A DNA stretch of 13,900 bases from Pseudomonadota bacterium (GCA_021795795.1 JAJYPA010000182.1:1-13900), one strand, 5' to 3'; positions 5,492 through 12,530 are shown, counted from the first letter of the stretch. Notes: generated by a model from the letters alone, not told the origin. Program-made: numbers and translations.

Positions 5492-6326
5492 CCAGGCAGA
5501 TGCATCCGATGTTGCAACGGGTGCAGCGGACACGTCCACCGCCATGACCGACGCGCGGGTAACCGCACGGCGTATCGCTGAATATCTGGAATTCGGCGGA
5601 GACCCCGCACAGGCGGGCCAGGATATCCAGTCGTTAGCCGATCGGCATGGCGACGCGGCGGTCACTGCGATTATCGATCAATTGTCGAATATGGATCTTT
5701 CCAGCATTCTCCGCCAGTACGATCTGACAAACACTTCTCCCATTCAGCGGGCTATCTCACCCGACCGTTTCGCGACATTGGTGGAACTGGAGCACAAGTA
5801 CGCTCCCGGAGACTACGCGGAATTGCGGGGCATGCTTTCCGGCGTGCTGTTCGCAGAATCCGATGATACGGACGACCATCATACCACGGATTGTCTTGAG
5901 GCCATGGTCTGGCAACCCCACGCGATGGAACTCCTGGCCGGGATGCTGGTGCGGCATGCTGAAGTGGAGATTCTGAATTTCTGGCTGTATGGGAGCTTCC
6001 GAGTGACCGCCACGGATGCCGACAACGACATATGGTTGCAGGATTGTTCGAATGGGCATGTTCCGTTGGATGTCGACGCCGTGCGCAGCCGGGCGGCGCA
6101 CGCCTTTGGCGACTATCCGGAGGTTGATGAGGACGGTGTGCCGCACGCCCCCGAATCCGGCGAGTCGTACACGCGTTTCGGGATGGCGGATGGAGACCTG
6201 CAGCAAATTTGCTGGCTACTCCGGGAACACCACGAGGAATTTTTCATGGACATGATGCTGCAGGTATTGCGGATGCTGAAGTCTCGTGGCGGGGCCGCGC
6301 AAGGGCGTGCCTGTGGGGTGGCGTAA
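5481..6326 (+). CDS. Hypothetical protein (J-domain operon gene 3)
   Basis: The ATG at 5481 has AAGGAG 9 nt upstream and lies inside the end of the J-domain gene; an earlier in-frame ATG at 5418 lies deep within that gene and is unlikely. The 281-aa product is acidic and helical, with no signal peptide or membrane segment. Blocks include ARRIAEYLEFGGDPAQAGQD, LVELEHKYAPGDYAELRGML, an acidic His-rich patch (ESDDTDDHH), and a C-terminal helix DLQQICWLLREHHEEFFMDM. I recognise no domain. Its TAA overlaps the next ATG (TAATG), so it is translationally coupled to gene 4. It may be a client or partner of the J-domain protein. Confidence 0.7.
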   Translation: MPIDQADASDVATGAADTSTAMTDARVTARRIAEYLEFGGDPAQAGQDIQSLADRHGDAAVTAIIDQLSNMDLSSILRQYDLTNTSPIQRAISPDRFATLVELEHKYAPGDYAELRGMLSGVLFAESDDTDDHHTTDCLEAMVWQPHAMELLAGMLVRHAEVEILNFWLYGSFRVTATDADNDIWLQDCSNGHVPLDVDAVRSRAAHAFGDYPEVDEDGVPHAPESGESYTRFGMADGDLQQICWLLREHHEEFFMDMMLQVLRMLKSRGGAAQGRACGVA

Positions 6327-7624
6327 TGTTGCCGGAACGTTCTTCGGCTGCCTCGTTGGTTCGAGAATGCTGGATCCGATTGAACAGGGAAGGGCGCACG
6401 GAGGATTGCCGGAAAATCCACGAAGCGGGTAGCGCATATGTTTCCCTGTTCGCGGAAAAATACATAGGTAGTCCTTATGTGCGAAAGGATCTGGCGGCAG
6501 CAGCGCGCTTGGTGGACGCAATGGCGTCCGTCGCCCTGCTTGCCTGGCAAATTGGAGCAGGCCATGCCGGCCGTGACGACATATATCGGCATTTCCTTGT
6601 AGTTTCTTTTGCGCACCTGATTGAGAATGGTGTGACCTTGTATCAGCAGGTCGTTGGTGACCCGTCATCGGTAGACTGGACAGTTGGTGCGCCCGCGGCC
6701 GTTTCCATGTTCGCGCGGGATTATCCGGTGTTTTTGCGAGCACGCGAAGATGTGAAGACGTTGGAACGCGTGGCTTCCGTATTTGGATTCAGGAACGTTG
6801 GTGCCTATCGTTCCGCCAAGGACGAAATTGTCGACCTGTGTGAGGAAGGGCGGGTACTGGCGCAGGTGCTGCGTTCCGTATTGGCCGGGGTGGTCATGGG
6901 GTTCCATAAACCCTGGCTGACGCTTTATCCGGACGGCATGCTGCGGGTATTGCGCACGTTGTATCTGGATCGCTCGCAAGGTCTTGATGCCCCTTGGGTG
7001 CGGATGGACGCCACATCAGACAACGCCCTGGAAGCTTTTCTGTCCAGCCATCAGTCCATGAATCTCACTGTTAGTGATCACGAAATGATCATGTCCAGTC
7101 TTGGGGATGCCGTTACCGAGTTACAGCGACTTTGGGACGACCCTGAGTATTTGTCCGCGATGCTCGCGTGTCCGGGGCTGGATACGTACTATGTGGGGAA
7201 ACAGTCTTTTTTCCGAGATGCGTTTTTTGACACTGGGAAGCAGACTTTCGACGGGGATTATTGCGCCGGGACGCCCGAATGGGATTTGGCTGCGTTCAAT
7301 CGTCCATCTTGGGTGATATTTTTAGAAAAGGCGTCCGGCATACCATTCTCCGGAGACGAAGATGACGAAGGCGATCTTCTGGATTATTTGCGGAATCAAG
7401 CCGTACGGGCGAGTGCACAACCACTTCAATGGGAACTGGCAGCGTCATTTCTGTTAACGGATGCGCCATGGTTTCCTTGCATGCGTGAACACCTCACGCT
7501 GGTTCTCGATACGCTGAAGCGGGTCATGGCGGTCATTCAGAATCATGCGTGCGCGGAGGATCATGTCCACACCACGCTCACCGTTCTTAATAGGCTGGAG
7601 TACGGACCACTGGCGCCGGATTAG
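6326..7624 (+). CDS. Large hypothetical protein (J-domain operon gene 4)
   Basis: The ATG at 6326 overlaps the upstream TAA by one base; the in-frame codons before it belong to gene 3 in another frame. The 432-aa protein is predicted mostly helical and cytoplasmic: no signal peptide, only mildly hydrophobic helices such as VDAMASVALLAWQIGAGHAG and VLRSVLAGVVMGF. It has aromatic-rich segments (DTYYVGKQSFFRDAFFDTGK) and an acidic patch (SGDEDDEGDLLD) near residue 350. No Walker, nuclease, protease or HTH motif was found by eye. It closes the operon; a short hairpin follows at 7644-7668. Function is unknown. Confidence 0.7.
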   Translation: MLPERSSAASLVRECWIRLNREGRTEDCRKIHEAGSAYVSLFAEKYIGSPYVRKDLAAAARLVDAMASVALLAWQIGAGHAGRDDIYRHFLVVSFAHLIENGVTLYQQVVGDPSSVDWTVGAPAAVSMFARDYPVFLRAREDVKTLERVASVFGFRNVGAYRSAKDEIVDLCEEGRVLAQVLRSVLAGVVMGFHKPWLTLYPDGMLRVLRTLYLDRSQGLDAPWVRMDATSDNALEAFLSSHQSMNLTVSDHEMIMSSLGDAVTELQRLWDDPEYLSAMLACPGLDTYYVGKQSFFRDAFFDTGKQTFDGDYCAGTPEWDLAAFNRPSWVIFLEKASGIPFSGDEDDEGDLLDYLRNQAVRASAQPLQWELAASFLLTDAPWFPCMREHLTLVLDTLKRVMAVIQNHACAEDHVHTTLTVLNRLEYGPLAPD

Positions 7625-7643
7625 ATCGGCGAGAACCGCCGCG

Positions 7644-7668
7644 CACGAATATTTGCCCGCTATTCGTG
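7644..7668 (+). terminator. Weak hairpin after the J-domain operon
   Basis: CACGAATA pairs exactly with TATTCGTG across a 9-nt loop, 20 nt after the stop of operon gene 4. No U-tract follows, so efficient intrinsic termination is doubtful; it may protect a 3' end. Confidence 0.35.
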
Positions 7669-7707
7669 TCGAATGTTCATGGGCCAAGCCTTATGGAGGT
7701 TGCCATG

Positions 7708-7887
7708 ATGTTACTTAAGCGGTGTCCGCGCATGCATATCGCGCGTTTCCTGATCGTCCTGATGGGTGTCGTCGCGTTATCCGGGTGCGTGGTTGCCCCT
7801 GGCGGCGGTTATGGTTACGGTTATCGGGTGCATCCCATAGTGCGGCCGATATGGCACCCCGGATGGCGGCGTGGATGGCGGCGATGA
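7708..7887 (+). CDS. Small lipoprotein
   Basis: The 59-aa product has a basic N-terminus, a hydrophobic core (FLIVLMGVVA) and the lipobox LSGC, so Cys27 should be lipidated after signal peptidase II cleavage. The mature part is about 33 residues, Gly/Tyr-rich then His/Trp/Arg-rich (WHPGWRRGWRR). Tandem ATGs lie at 7705 and 7708; the latter has the better spacing from GGAGGT (7 nt). Its TGA overlaps the next gene's ATG (ATGA), and the next protein is also exported and basic/aromatic, so the two likely form a unit at the cell envelope. No enzymatic role is apparent. Confidence 0.65.
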   Translation: MLLKRCPRMHIARFLIVLMGVVALSGCVVAPGGGYGYGYRVHPIVRPIWHPGWRRGWRR

Positions 7888-8729
7888 ACGTCGTCCGACG
7901 CCTGAAGGCGTGGTTTGCCCCGGCATCATTGCTTGGGATCCTGCTGCTTTGTGGCACATGGGCATTGTCGGCTCCAGTCGCTTCCGCTCAGGTTGATTTC
8001 GCGTTTTCCGTCGGCGACGGAGTCAACGCCTACTACCTACCCATGGCCTCTACCTTTGTCTATGCCTACGATGGTTTCTACTATGACTGGGCTGGCAATG
8101 GCTGGCTGTACAGTACGGATTACATCGGTCCATGGTATCCGTTACCGCCGTACAGTGTTTTGCCGCTACCGCTCGAATACGGGCCGCCACCGCCCATGTA
8201 TCCTTACCAGCCCTATTTCGTCTGGTGGCGGGCCAGGGTGGCGCCGTGGTATCAGGTGAACCATCCCGCCTGGTGGTTTCGGCATCGCATGGACCTGGAC
8301 CATTACCGGGTCTGGCGGGCGCGAGTGATCCCACGGTACCGCAGCAGACCGTTTTACCGCGGCCCCATGCATCCGGTGTTTCGGACGGGATTTGGCGTGG
8401 CGCCTCCCGCTAGACAGCCATTTGTCCGCCGCCCCTACGTGCCCGGGCAGATTGCCCACCCCGTGGTTCGACCCGTCAGACCCGGATTCCGTCCTTTGCC
8501 AGGACCCGCCCCGTTTGCCTATCACCACCAGATTCGCCGTTACGCCGGGCTGCCCATACGACCGCTGATCCCACCGGCGTATAAAGAGCCAGCCAGGCCA
8601 CCCGCATTCCGTCAGGCCAGACCTATGCGCCAAACCCCACGTCAACCAATGCGTCGGCCTGGCGGACGTCCTCCCATGGGTCGCCCGATCATGCGGACAT
8701 TCGCAGGTCCTGGCCCGGGCGGGAAATGA
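7884..8729 (+). CDS. Exported Tyr/Pro/Arg-rich protein
   Basis: This 281-aa protein starts at the ATG overlapping the lipoprotein stop. A signal peptide spans about 1-34 (FAPASLLGILLLCGTWAL, then a cleavage site after VASA). The mature N-terminal part (AYYLPMASTFVYAYDGFYYD, WAGNGWLYSTDYIGPWYPLP) resembles the widespread short Tyr/Trp/Pro repeat motif of small periplasmic proteins. From about residue 125 the sequence becomes very basic and Pro-rich (RPFVRRPYVPGQ, PMRQTPRQPMRRPGGRPP) and is probably disordered. Strong positive charge suggests binding to an anionic surface such as LPS, peptidoglycan or nucleic acid; that is inference. I recognise no named family. Confidence 0.68.
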   Translation: MNVVRRLKAWFAPASLLGILLLCGTWALSAPVASAQVDFAFSVGDGVNAYYLPMASTFVYAYDGFYYDWAGNGWLYSTDYIGPWYPLPPYSVLPLPLEYGPPPPMYPYQPYFVWWRARVAPWYQVNHPAWWFRHRMDLDHYRVWRARVIPRYRSRPFYRGPMHPVFRTGFGVAPPARQPFVRRPYVPGQIAHPVVRPVRPGFRPLPGPAPFAYHHQIRRYAGLPIRPLIPPAYKEPARPPAFRQARPMRQTPRQPMRRPGGRPPMGRPIMRTFAGPGPGGK

Positions 8730-8935
8730 TATTGGGCTAAACAGTAAAACGGCTCAATTAAGAAACGGTAGCTCTTTGTCTCCGTCGGAATCGTCGGCAG
8801 CCCATTTCTCTACGAGATTAACCGGTGGAAAGGCGCGCGACTGCATTACGATAGGACGATGCTGCCGAATCGTATAGCACAAGCCGCTTCGGGAACAGTC
8901 TGATCACGGAAGCGGCTCAAAAAGGAAATACAGGA
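8730..8935 (+). other. Leader region with two inverted repeats
   Basis: About 206 bases without a convincing gene. They contain an 8-bp inverted repeat at long range (TCGGCAGC at 8794-8801 against GCTGCCGA at 8861-8868) and a 9-bp stem (AGCCGCTTC 8882-8890 / GAAGCGGCT 8909-8917, 18-nt loop) just before the SD of the small membrane protein. A structured leader is possible. No clear promoter was identified. Confidence 0.4.
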
Positions 8936-9103
8936 ATGCTCGCTCTTATCGTCGGCCTTGTCAGTTACTTCCCCTTCGCGTGGTACGCCCACCAATATTT
9001 GGATGACCAGGGTTACCCGCCAGGGATGGCGCGCAAACTGGTGGTGTTCGTGATAGCCAGCGTTTTGGCTTCCCTGGCTTCGTACTGCGTGTCGTGGCTT
9101 TGA
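8936..9103 (+). CDS. Small two-helix membrane protein (55 aa)
   Basis: The ATG at 8936 has an AAAGGAAA Shine-Dalgarno about 9 nt upstream. The product begins MLALIVGLVSYFPFAWYAHQ, a first transmembrane helix. A polar loop with conserved-looking DDQGYPPGMARK follows, then a second helix VVFVIASVLASLASYCVSWL up to the stop. Both termini would lie on the same side of the inner membrane. The periodic codon use, good RBS and clean two-helix topology support a real gene that is easily missed for its size. The family is unknown. Confidence 0.65.
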   Translation: MLALIVGLVSYFPFAWYAHQYLDDQGYPPGMARKLVVFVIASVLASLASYCVSWL

Positions 9104-9175
9104 CCAATTTCGTTCGTCCTGTGATCGGCCATTGTATCGTGATGACTGAATTCCACTAAGGCTTGGAGACGACTC

Positions 9176-9490
9176 ATGCAGGACCACTCAGAACAGTTAG
9201 ATTACCAGCAGGCAGAACAGAAAAAAGCCTTGCTCATCGCTATGTTTCACGGCGGTACCGTCAGCCGAGCCACCCGAGTGCAAAACGCACCGTTTAGAGT
9301 CACGGTCAAAGGCGATAGCGCTACCGTCCCGGCGGGACTCATTCACGAAATGTCGCAGGAACGGTTATTACGCAAACAGGATTATCCGGACCGGCTTTTC
9401 TATACGTTGAGTGAAAAAGGGCGAGAACTGGCGCGGGGAATTGTCGCTTCCGAAAAGCAAGGCGCCAAAGAATCCCGTGCGAGGCTATAG
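9176..9490 (+). CDS. Small winged-helix-like protein
   Basis: The 104-aa product starts at an ATG with TTGGAG 7 nt upstream. No signal peptide. The second half reads like the recognition helix and wing of a winged-helix domain: LIHEMSQERLLRKQ, then RLFYTLSEKGRELARGI, matching the common pattern in which a helix is followed by xYxLTxKGxxxA. The first half (AEQKKALLIAMFHGGTVSRA) could be the preceding helices. It may be a small DNA-binding regulator of neighbouring envelope genes. It is shorter than MarR/PadR regulators and has no obvious effector domain, so the assignment is tentative. Confidence 0.6.
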   Translation: MQDHSEQLDYQQAEQKKALLIAMFHGGTVSRATRVQNAPFRVTVKGDSATVPAGLIHEMSQERLLRKQDYPDRLFYTLSEKGRELARGIVASEKQGAKESRARL

Positions 9491-9560
9491 CGTTTTTCGA
9501 AATTTGTTCTATAAAAGTATCGGAATGGTAATCTGAGGTTGTTGTTGCTGTTCATCTTCT

Positions 9561-9576
9561 GGCGGAACGATCCGCC
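9561..9576 (+). promoter_or_regulatory. Leader hairpin upstream of OMP2
   Basis: GGCGGA pairs with TCCGCC across a 4-nt loop (ACGA), ending 21 nt before the OMP2 ATG and just ahead of its GAGGG SD. It matches in size and position the hairpin before OMP1. Confidence 0.4.
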
Positions 9577-9597
9577 CAACTAAACGAGGGCTTTAAA

Positions 9598-10455
9598 ATG
9601 AGCAAAAGTTGTATGATCGGTAAAGTGTCTGTCGTCATCGCTGCGGTCGCCGCATTGGGTTTCGCCGGTGCCGCTGAAGCGCGGGCGGAGCACTTTGTGC
9701 CTTCCGCCATTGTGGCGGCCAACAACGAGGTCGGCATCGCCATCACTGGCAATCTGACCAACTACCAGGAGGACGTGACGCCGGGACCAAGTGATACGGA
9801 ATCCGGCTGGCAGCCCGGCTTCGCGGTGAAGGGGTCCTATATGGGTAATGTGTACGGTATCCATAACGTGTATGCCGCCGTTCACTACGCGAACAGTTTT
9901 GGGAACATTGGTTATCAAGGGATGGTTCAGACCGCGCGCGGCAATTTCCCCTACAACGGCACCGACAGCGCGACGTTCAATCGGGTGATGGCGCGTGTGG
10001 GCAAGGGCTTTCGCATCACCTGTCCGCACGAGATGATGATCACCCCTTACGTCGCCGGTGGCTATCAGGCATGGAACCGGAATCTGCAGGGGCCTTTCGG
10101 ATACCAGGAAAACTACAGTGCCGGATTGGTTGGTGCCGGAGCATTGTTCCAGTATGCCGTGACGCCGCGGTTTCTGGTCTCCGGTGACACGGAAATCCTT
10201 GCGGTCATTGGCGGTGGCTTGACGCCGCATATCCTCAATGGGCGCCTGGGTTCCGCCCGCTTCGGGACTAGCGCTGAGGAAAAGATGACGCTCGGAGTAG
10301 ATTACCGGATTACCGGCCCGTTGCATGCGTACAGTGATGTGAGCCTCACGCATTTCAACTACACCGGTGGTTCGTTGGCCATTCCGGGCGCGCGTGAACC
10401 GTTGTCCAGCACCAACCAGTTCGGCATGAGTCTGGGGCTGGCCTACCAGTTCTGA
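9598..10455 (+). CDS. Outer-membrane beta-barrel protein (OMP2)
   Basis: The 285-aa protein has a signal peptide (hydrophobic core VSVVIAAVAALGFAGA, cleavage near AEARA at residue 30) and a barrel ending in LGLAYQF, with the terminal Phe expected for BAM-dependent insertion. It is a clear homologue of OMP1 at 2090, sharing AANNEVGIA, ITPYVAGGYQAWNR, LGVDYRIT and the REPLSSTNQ segment, but lacks OMP1's extra N-terminal stretch. It stands alone between a leader hairpin and a terminator, so it is probably monocistronic. The ATG has GAGGG upstream. Function within the envelope is unknown; members of such OmpA/OmpW-sized barrels are often porin-like or structural. Confidence 0.85.
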   Translation: MSKSCMIGKVSVVIAAVAALGFAGAAEARAEHFVPSAIVAANNEVGIAITGNLTNYQEDVTPGPSDTESGWQPGFAVKGSYMGNVYGIHNVYAAVHYANSFGNIGYQGMVQTARGNFPYNGTDSATFNRVMARVGKGFRITCPHEMMITPYVAGGYQAWNRNLQGPFGYQENYSAGLVGAGALFQYAVTPRFLVSGDTEILAVIGGGLTPHILNGRLGSARFGTSAEEKMTLGVDYRITGPLHAYSDVSLTHFNYTGGSLAIPGAREPLSSTNQFGMSLGLAYQF

Positions 10456-10472
10456 TCCGGACTATACGGAAC

Positions 10473-10507
10473 AACGCCACCCAGGTCGAATTGGCTTGGG
10501 TGGCGTT
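10473..10507 (+). terminator. Rho-independent-type terminator after OMP2
   Basis: AACGCCACCCA pairs perfectly over 11 bp with TGGGTGGCGTT, 18 nt after the OMP2 stop; only a short, interrupted T-rich run (TTCCGCTTTG) follows. Confidence 0.65.
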
Positions 10508-10513
10508 TCCGCT

Positions 10514-10542
10514 TTGACGGGCAATTCGAAATCGTTAACACT
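10514..10542 (+). promoter_or_regulatory. Weak candidate promoter
   Basis: TTGACG, 17 nt, then AACACT lies about 28 nt before the ATG at 10570. The -35 is good and the -10 poor, so the call is tentative. A promoter is expected here because the OMP2 terminator lies immediately upstream. Confidence 0.3.
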
Positions 10543-10569
10543 CTTTGCACGTATTTTTTGAGGTGCCAT

Positions 10570-10689
10570 ATGTTGGTCAAATTGTTACGGGATATCGGGG
10601 CTGGTGCCGCCGCCGGCGTTGCCGCGGTTACGGTACTTCCACTTGCGGCGATGAACTGCTCCCGCCAAGCCTATACGGCTATGGCGTGA
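10570..10689 (+). CDS. Hypothetical 39-aa membrane-associated peptide
   Basis: The ATG follows GAGGTG at a short spacing. The product, MLVKLLRDIGAGAAAGVAAV then TVLPLAAMNCSRQAYTAMA, has one Ala/Gly-rich hydrophobic helix or uncleaved signal-like segment. Its TGA overlaps the GTG of the next gene (GTGA), which supports it as the leader gene of a three-gene cluster. The family is unknown. Confidence 0.45.
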   Translation: MLVKLLRDIGAGAAAGVAAVTVLPLAAMNCSRQAYTAMA

Positions 10690-10964
10690 GTTTCGTGCTT
10701 CATCGCGGCGAAACTTCCACCGCTCCACATCTCGGACGGTTCCCGCGCCGCTACGCGGTTACAGGCGGAGCACTACGGCGCGTTCTGGTAGGTATGGGGG
10801 CGGCGGGCACCATTACTGCGCTCGGTATGGTGGTAGGCACAGGTTTGGGGGTAAGCGCCGCAGTGGCCGACACAGTCATGGCAAGGCCAAAGAAGATCAC
10901 GCCGGACGGCCAATCCCGCTCCATCTGGTGGGCAAAAAGACGCAACAAGGGCGGAACGAAATGA
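10686..10964 (+). CDS. Hypothetical single-pass membrane protein
   Basis: The 92-aa product starts at a GTG overlapping the upstream stop and ends in a TGA overlapping the next ATG (ATGA). A basic N-terminal part (LGRFPRRYAVTGGALRRVLV) precedes one Gly/Ala-rich transmembrane segment (GAAGTITALGMVVGTGLGVS) and a basic tail (WWAKRRNKGGTK). No SD is clear, so the start relies on coupling; a longer frame opens at 10545 but would bury the 39-aa gene. The family is unknown. It lies directly before a membrane methyltransferase-like gene and may have worked with it. Confidence 0.5.
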   Translation: MSFVLHRGETSTAPHLGRFPRRYAVTGGALRRVLVGMGAAGTITALGMVVGTGLGVSAAVADTVMARPKKITPDGQSRSIWWAKRRNKGGTK

Positions 10965-11498
10965 CCCTGTCGACGGTTTTGTTGCTGGTGGTGCTGTTCT
11001 TATGGATACTGCTGGAGATGGTTCTGGAGTATTTTTTCCTGTCGCCGCTCAATGCGAACAAGCAGGACCGATGGTATTCGAAAATTTTCAACGTCGTGAT
11101 TCTGTCCAGCGTCGGCGGTTGGGGCGTTGACGGTCGCGGACGAGTTCAGGCACGAGCCGCATGCCGCGCTCTATTTGCCGCACGTGGCCTGCTCGCTGCT
11201 GGCGGCTGGATTGCTGCTGAGGTCCTACGCGATTCTGACGCTCAAAAAACACTTCACCGTGGATCTTGCCATCCAGCACGGGCACCGGCTGATCCAGCAT
11301 GGACCGTACCGGGTGGTGCGCCATCCTTCCTACACGGGCGCATTACTGTGTTTCTCTGGCCTTGCGTTGTCCGTAGGTTACTTGGGAACTACGCTGATCA
11401 ACCGCTCACTCGGCCATATCGGTTCAGCCAGTGTTGCGCCGCCGGCCAGCACGCCCTTTCCCATGCACCTCCATAAGTGTCGCGCCCTCCGCCAGTAA
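10961..11498 (+). pseudogene. Isoprenylcysteine carboxyl methyltransferase-like protein, frameshifted and 3'-truncated
   Basis: The N-terminal part starts at 10961 with a transmembrane helix (STVLLLVVLFLWILLEMVLE) and continues to about 11120. The frame must then shift by +1 near the GGGG at 11122-11125 to reach EFRHEPHAALYLPHV, a helix CSLLAAGLLLRSYAI, and the signature HGPYRVVRHPSYTGALLCF. That signature is typical of the ICMT/PEMT membrane methyltransferase superfamily, which uses SAM. The usual C-terminal part (last helices and the EE...FG..Y segment) is missing: after about 11404 the frame runs antisense through the neighbouring gene to 11498. Either a pseudogene or, for the frameshift alone, a homopolymer sequencing error. 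Confidence 0.7.
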
Positions 11499-11780
11499 TG
11501 TGTCCATATCTTCTGTTTTAGCGCGAGCTATTGCCGCAAGCATGTGCCGACCTGTCCATCCTGGTACCAGTTTTTTTACGGCACGATCAAAGCGTTTGCG
11601 TTCTTCCGCATCCAGTTTTCGTTTTGCCGGGCTTTCCGCAAGCTTTTTCTTCCGCTCTTCCAATGCGTGCAGTTGGACTTCCAGTTTTGCTTTAGCTTCG
11701 GCCACCTGGTTATCGATTTCTGCTAAGCGTTCGTCAATGGTGCGCCGTCGATGTGTCCGTTTCGCAGTCTGTTCCGTCAT
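11424..11780 (-). CDS. Small coiled-coil protein A
   Basis: The 118-aa protein has AAGGAG about 9 nt before its ATG. Residues 1-65 are a charged coiled coil (TIDERLAEIDNQVAEAKAKL, HALEERKKKLAESPAKRKLD), followed by a short domain RFDRAVKKLVPGWTGRHMLA and a basic end. The neighbouring gene at 11877 shares this plan and the (K/R)K(L/V)xPxW motif. The N-terminal pattern recalls small TraD/MobC-like mobilisation accessory proteins, but I cannot confirm that. Its 3' end overlaps the truncated methyltransferase frame, so it may itself lie at a recombination border. Confidence 0.65.
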   Translation of the reverse strand: MTEQTAKRTHRRRTIDERLAEIDNQVAEAKAKLEVQLHALEERKKKLAESPAKRKLDAEERKRFDRAVKKLVPGWTGRHMLAAIARAKTEDMDTLLAEGATLMEVHGKGRAGRRRNTG

Positions 11781-11876
11781 GATGGTTTTCTCCTTGGTTG
11801 GGGTTTACCGCAACGAGCGAATCTCCACAGAGTGGGTCTGTTTTTCACTGTACAACCGATGTTCGAATTTGCAAAA

Positions 11877-12242
11877 TCAGGATTTTCTCTCCTCCGGCGC
11901 TTCGGAAAGGAGCGTCTTGCCAAACGCGGTGATTTCCTCGAAGTACGTGGGATCTTCCCGGCATTCGGCGAACGCGGCCGCCAACCCGCCCGCCACGGTT
12001 TCCAGGGACCAGTCCGGGGCGACTTTCCGGATAATCGCCATCCACCGCTGGTCCTGAATGGCTTGATCGTGTTGCTCAATCTGTTTCAGCAATTGCGTTC
12101 TCATACGCTGCAGCCGTTCGATCCGCATTCGCGTTCGTCGGATCGCCGGGGTTTCGCTGTCCACAACAGAGACTGGTGGTTCAACAGTGCGGCTGGTCGT
12201 CCGGCTTTTTTTGTTCAGGCGTAACACGGGCAAATTTGACAT
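11877..12242 (-). CDS. Small coiled-coil protein B
   Basis: I take the ATG at 12242 (weak GGTGA upstream), giving 121 aa; an ATG at 12278 is in frame but lies in the cold-shock gene's terminator. The protein has a disordered N-terminus (LRLNKKSRTTSRTVEPPVSV), a coiled coil (RMRIERLQRMRTQLLKQIEQ), then WMAIIRKVAPDWSLETVAGG and a helical end. The RKVAPDW segment lines up with KKLVPGW of protein A at 11424, so the two look like diverged paralogues. The role is unknown; accessory DNA transfer or DNA-binding is only a guess. Confidence 0.62.
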   Translation of the reverse strand: MSNLPVLRLNKKSRTTSRTVEPPVSVVDSETPAIRRTRMRIERLQRMRTQLLKQIEQHDQAIQDQRWMAIIRKVAPDWSLETVAGGLAAAFAECREDPTYFEEITAFGKTLLSEAPEERKS

Positions 12243-12280
12243 GTGGTTCACCAGGTCAGGAAACGACAAAAGCACCATCT

Positions 12281-12307
12281 AAAAAGCGCCGGACCTGCCA
12301 GCGCTTT
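12281..12307 (-). terminator. Intrinsic terminator of the cold-shock gene
   Basis: On the minus strand AAAGCGCTGG pairs with CCGGCGCTTT (10 bp, one wobble) across a 5-nt loop and is followed by a T-run. It lies 20 nt after the cold-shock stop and separates it from coiled-coil protein B. Confidence 0.8.
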
Positions 12308-12326
12308 GGGTTTTGTGCGGAATTGC

Positions 12327-12530
12327 CTAAGCGCGCCGCACGTCTTCCGCCTGCAGACCCTTGGGTCCGCGCGTGGACGAAAACGAAACCCGTTCACCTT
12401 CCGCTAAAGTCTTGAAGCCGTTGCCCTGAATCGCGGAGTGATGGACGAAAATGTCCTCTCCGCCATTTTCCGGGGTGATGAAGCCAAATCCCTTGGCGTC
12501 GTTGAACCATTTTACTGTACCCATTGCCAT
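12327..12530 (-). CDS. Cold-shock domain protein (CspA family)
   Basis: The 67-aa protein is a single OB-fold cold-shock domain of normal family length: [15 protein letters not shown] (RNP1, residues 13-18 KGFGFI) and [10 protein letters not shown] (RNP2, residues 27-31). It binds single-stranded nucleic acid and acts as an RNA chaperone in the cytoplasm. The ATG at 12530 has AAGGAAG at 6-nt spacing; a second ATG two codons on is possible. It has its own promoter and terminator, so it is monocistronic. The leader of about 40 nt is much shorter than the regulatory 5' UTR of E. coli cspA, so it may not be cold-inducible by that mechanism. Confidence 0.95.
   Translation of the reverse strand: MAMGTVKWFNDAKGFGFITPENGGEDIFVHHSAIQGNGFKTLAEGERVSFSSTRGPKGLQAEDVRRA

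Noticed and set aside
4952..5665. 237-aa minus-strand frame with a long poly-Ser run
   Set aside because: The Ser run is the reverse complement of the acidic Asp/Glu tail of operon gene 1, so it is a shadow.
9580..10353. 257-aa minus-strand frame
   Set aside because: Exactly antisense to OMP2, which has a signal peptide, SD, terminator and homologue.
11431..12057. 208-aa plus-strand Ser/Phe-rich frame
   Set aside because: Antisense to the two coiled-coil genes; composition is what charged coiled-coil codons give in reverse.
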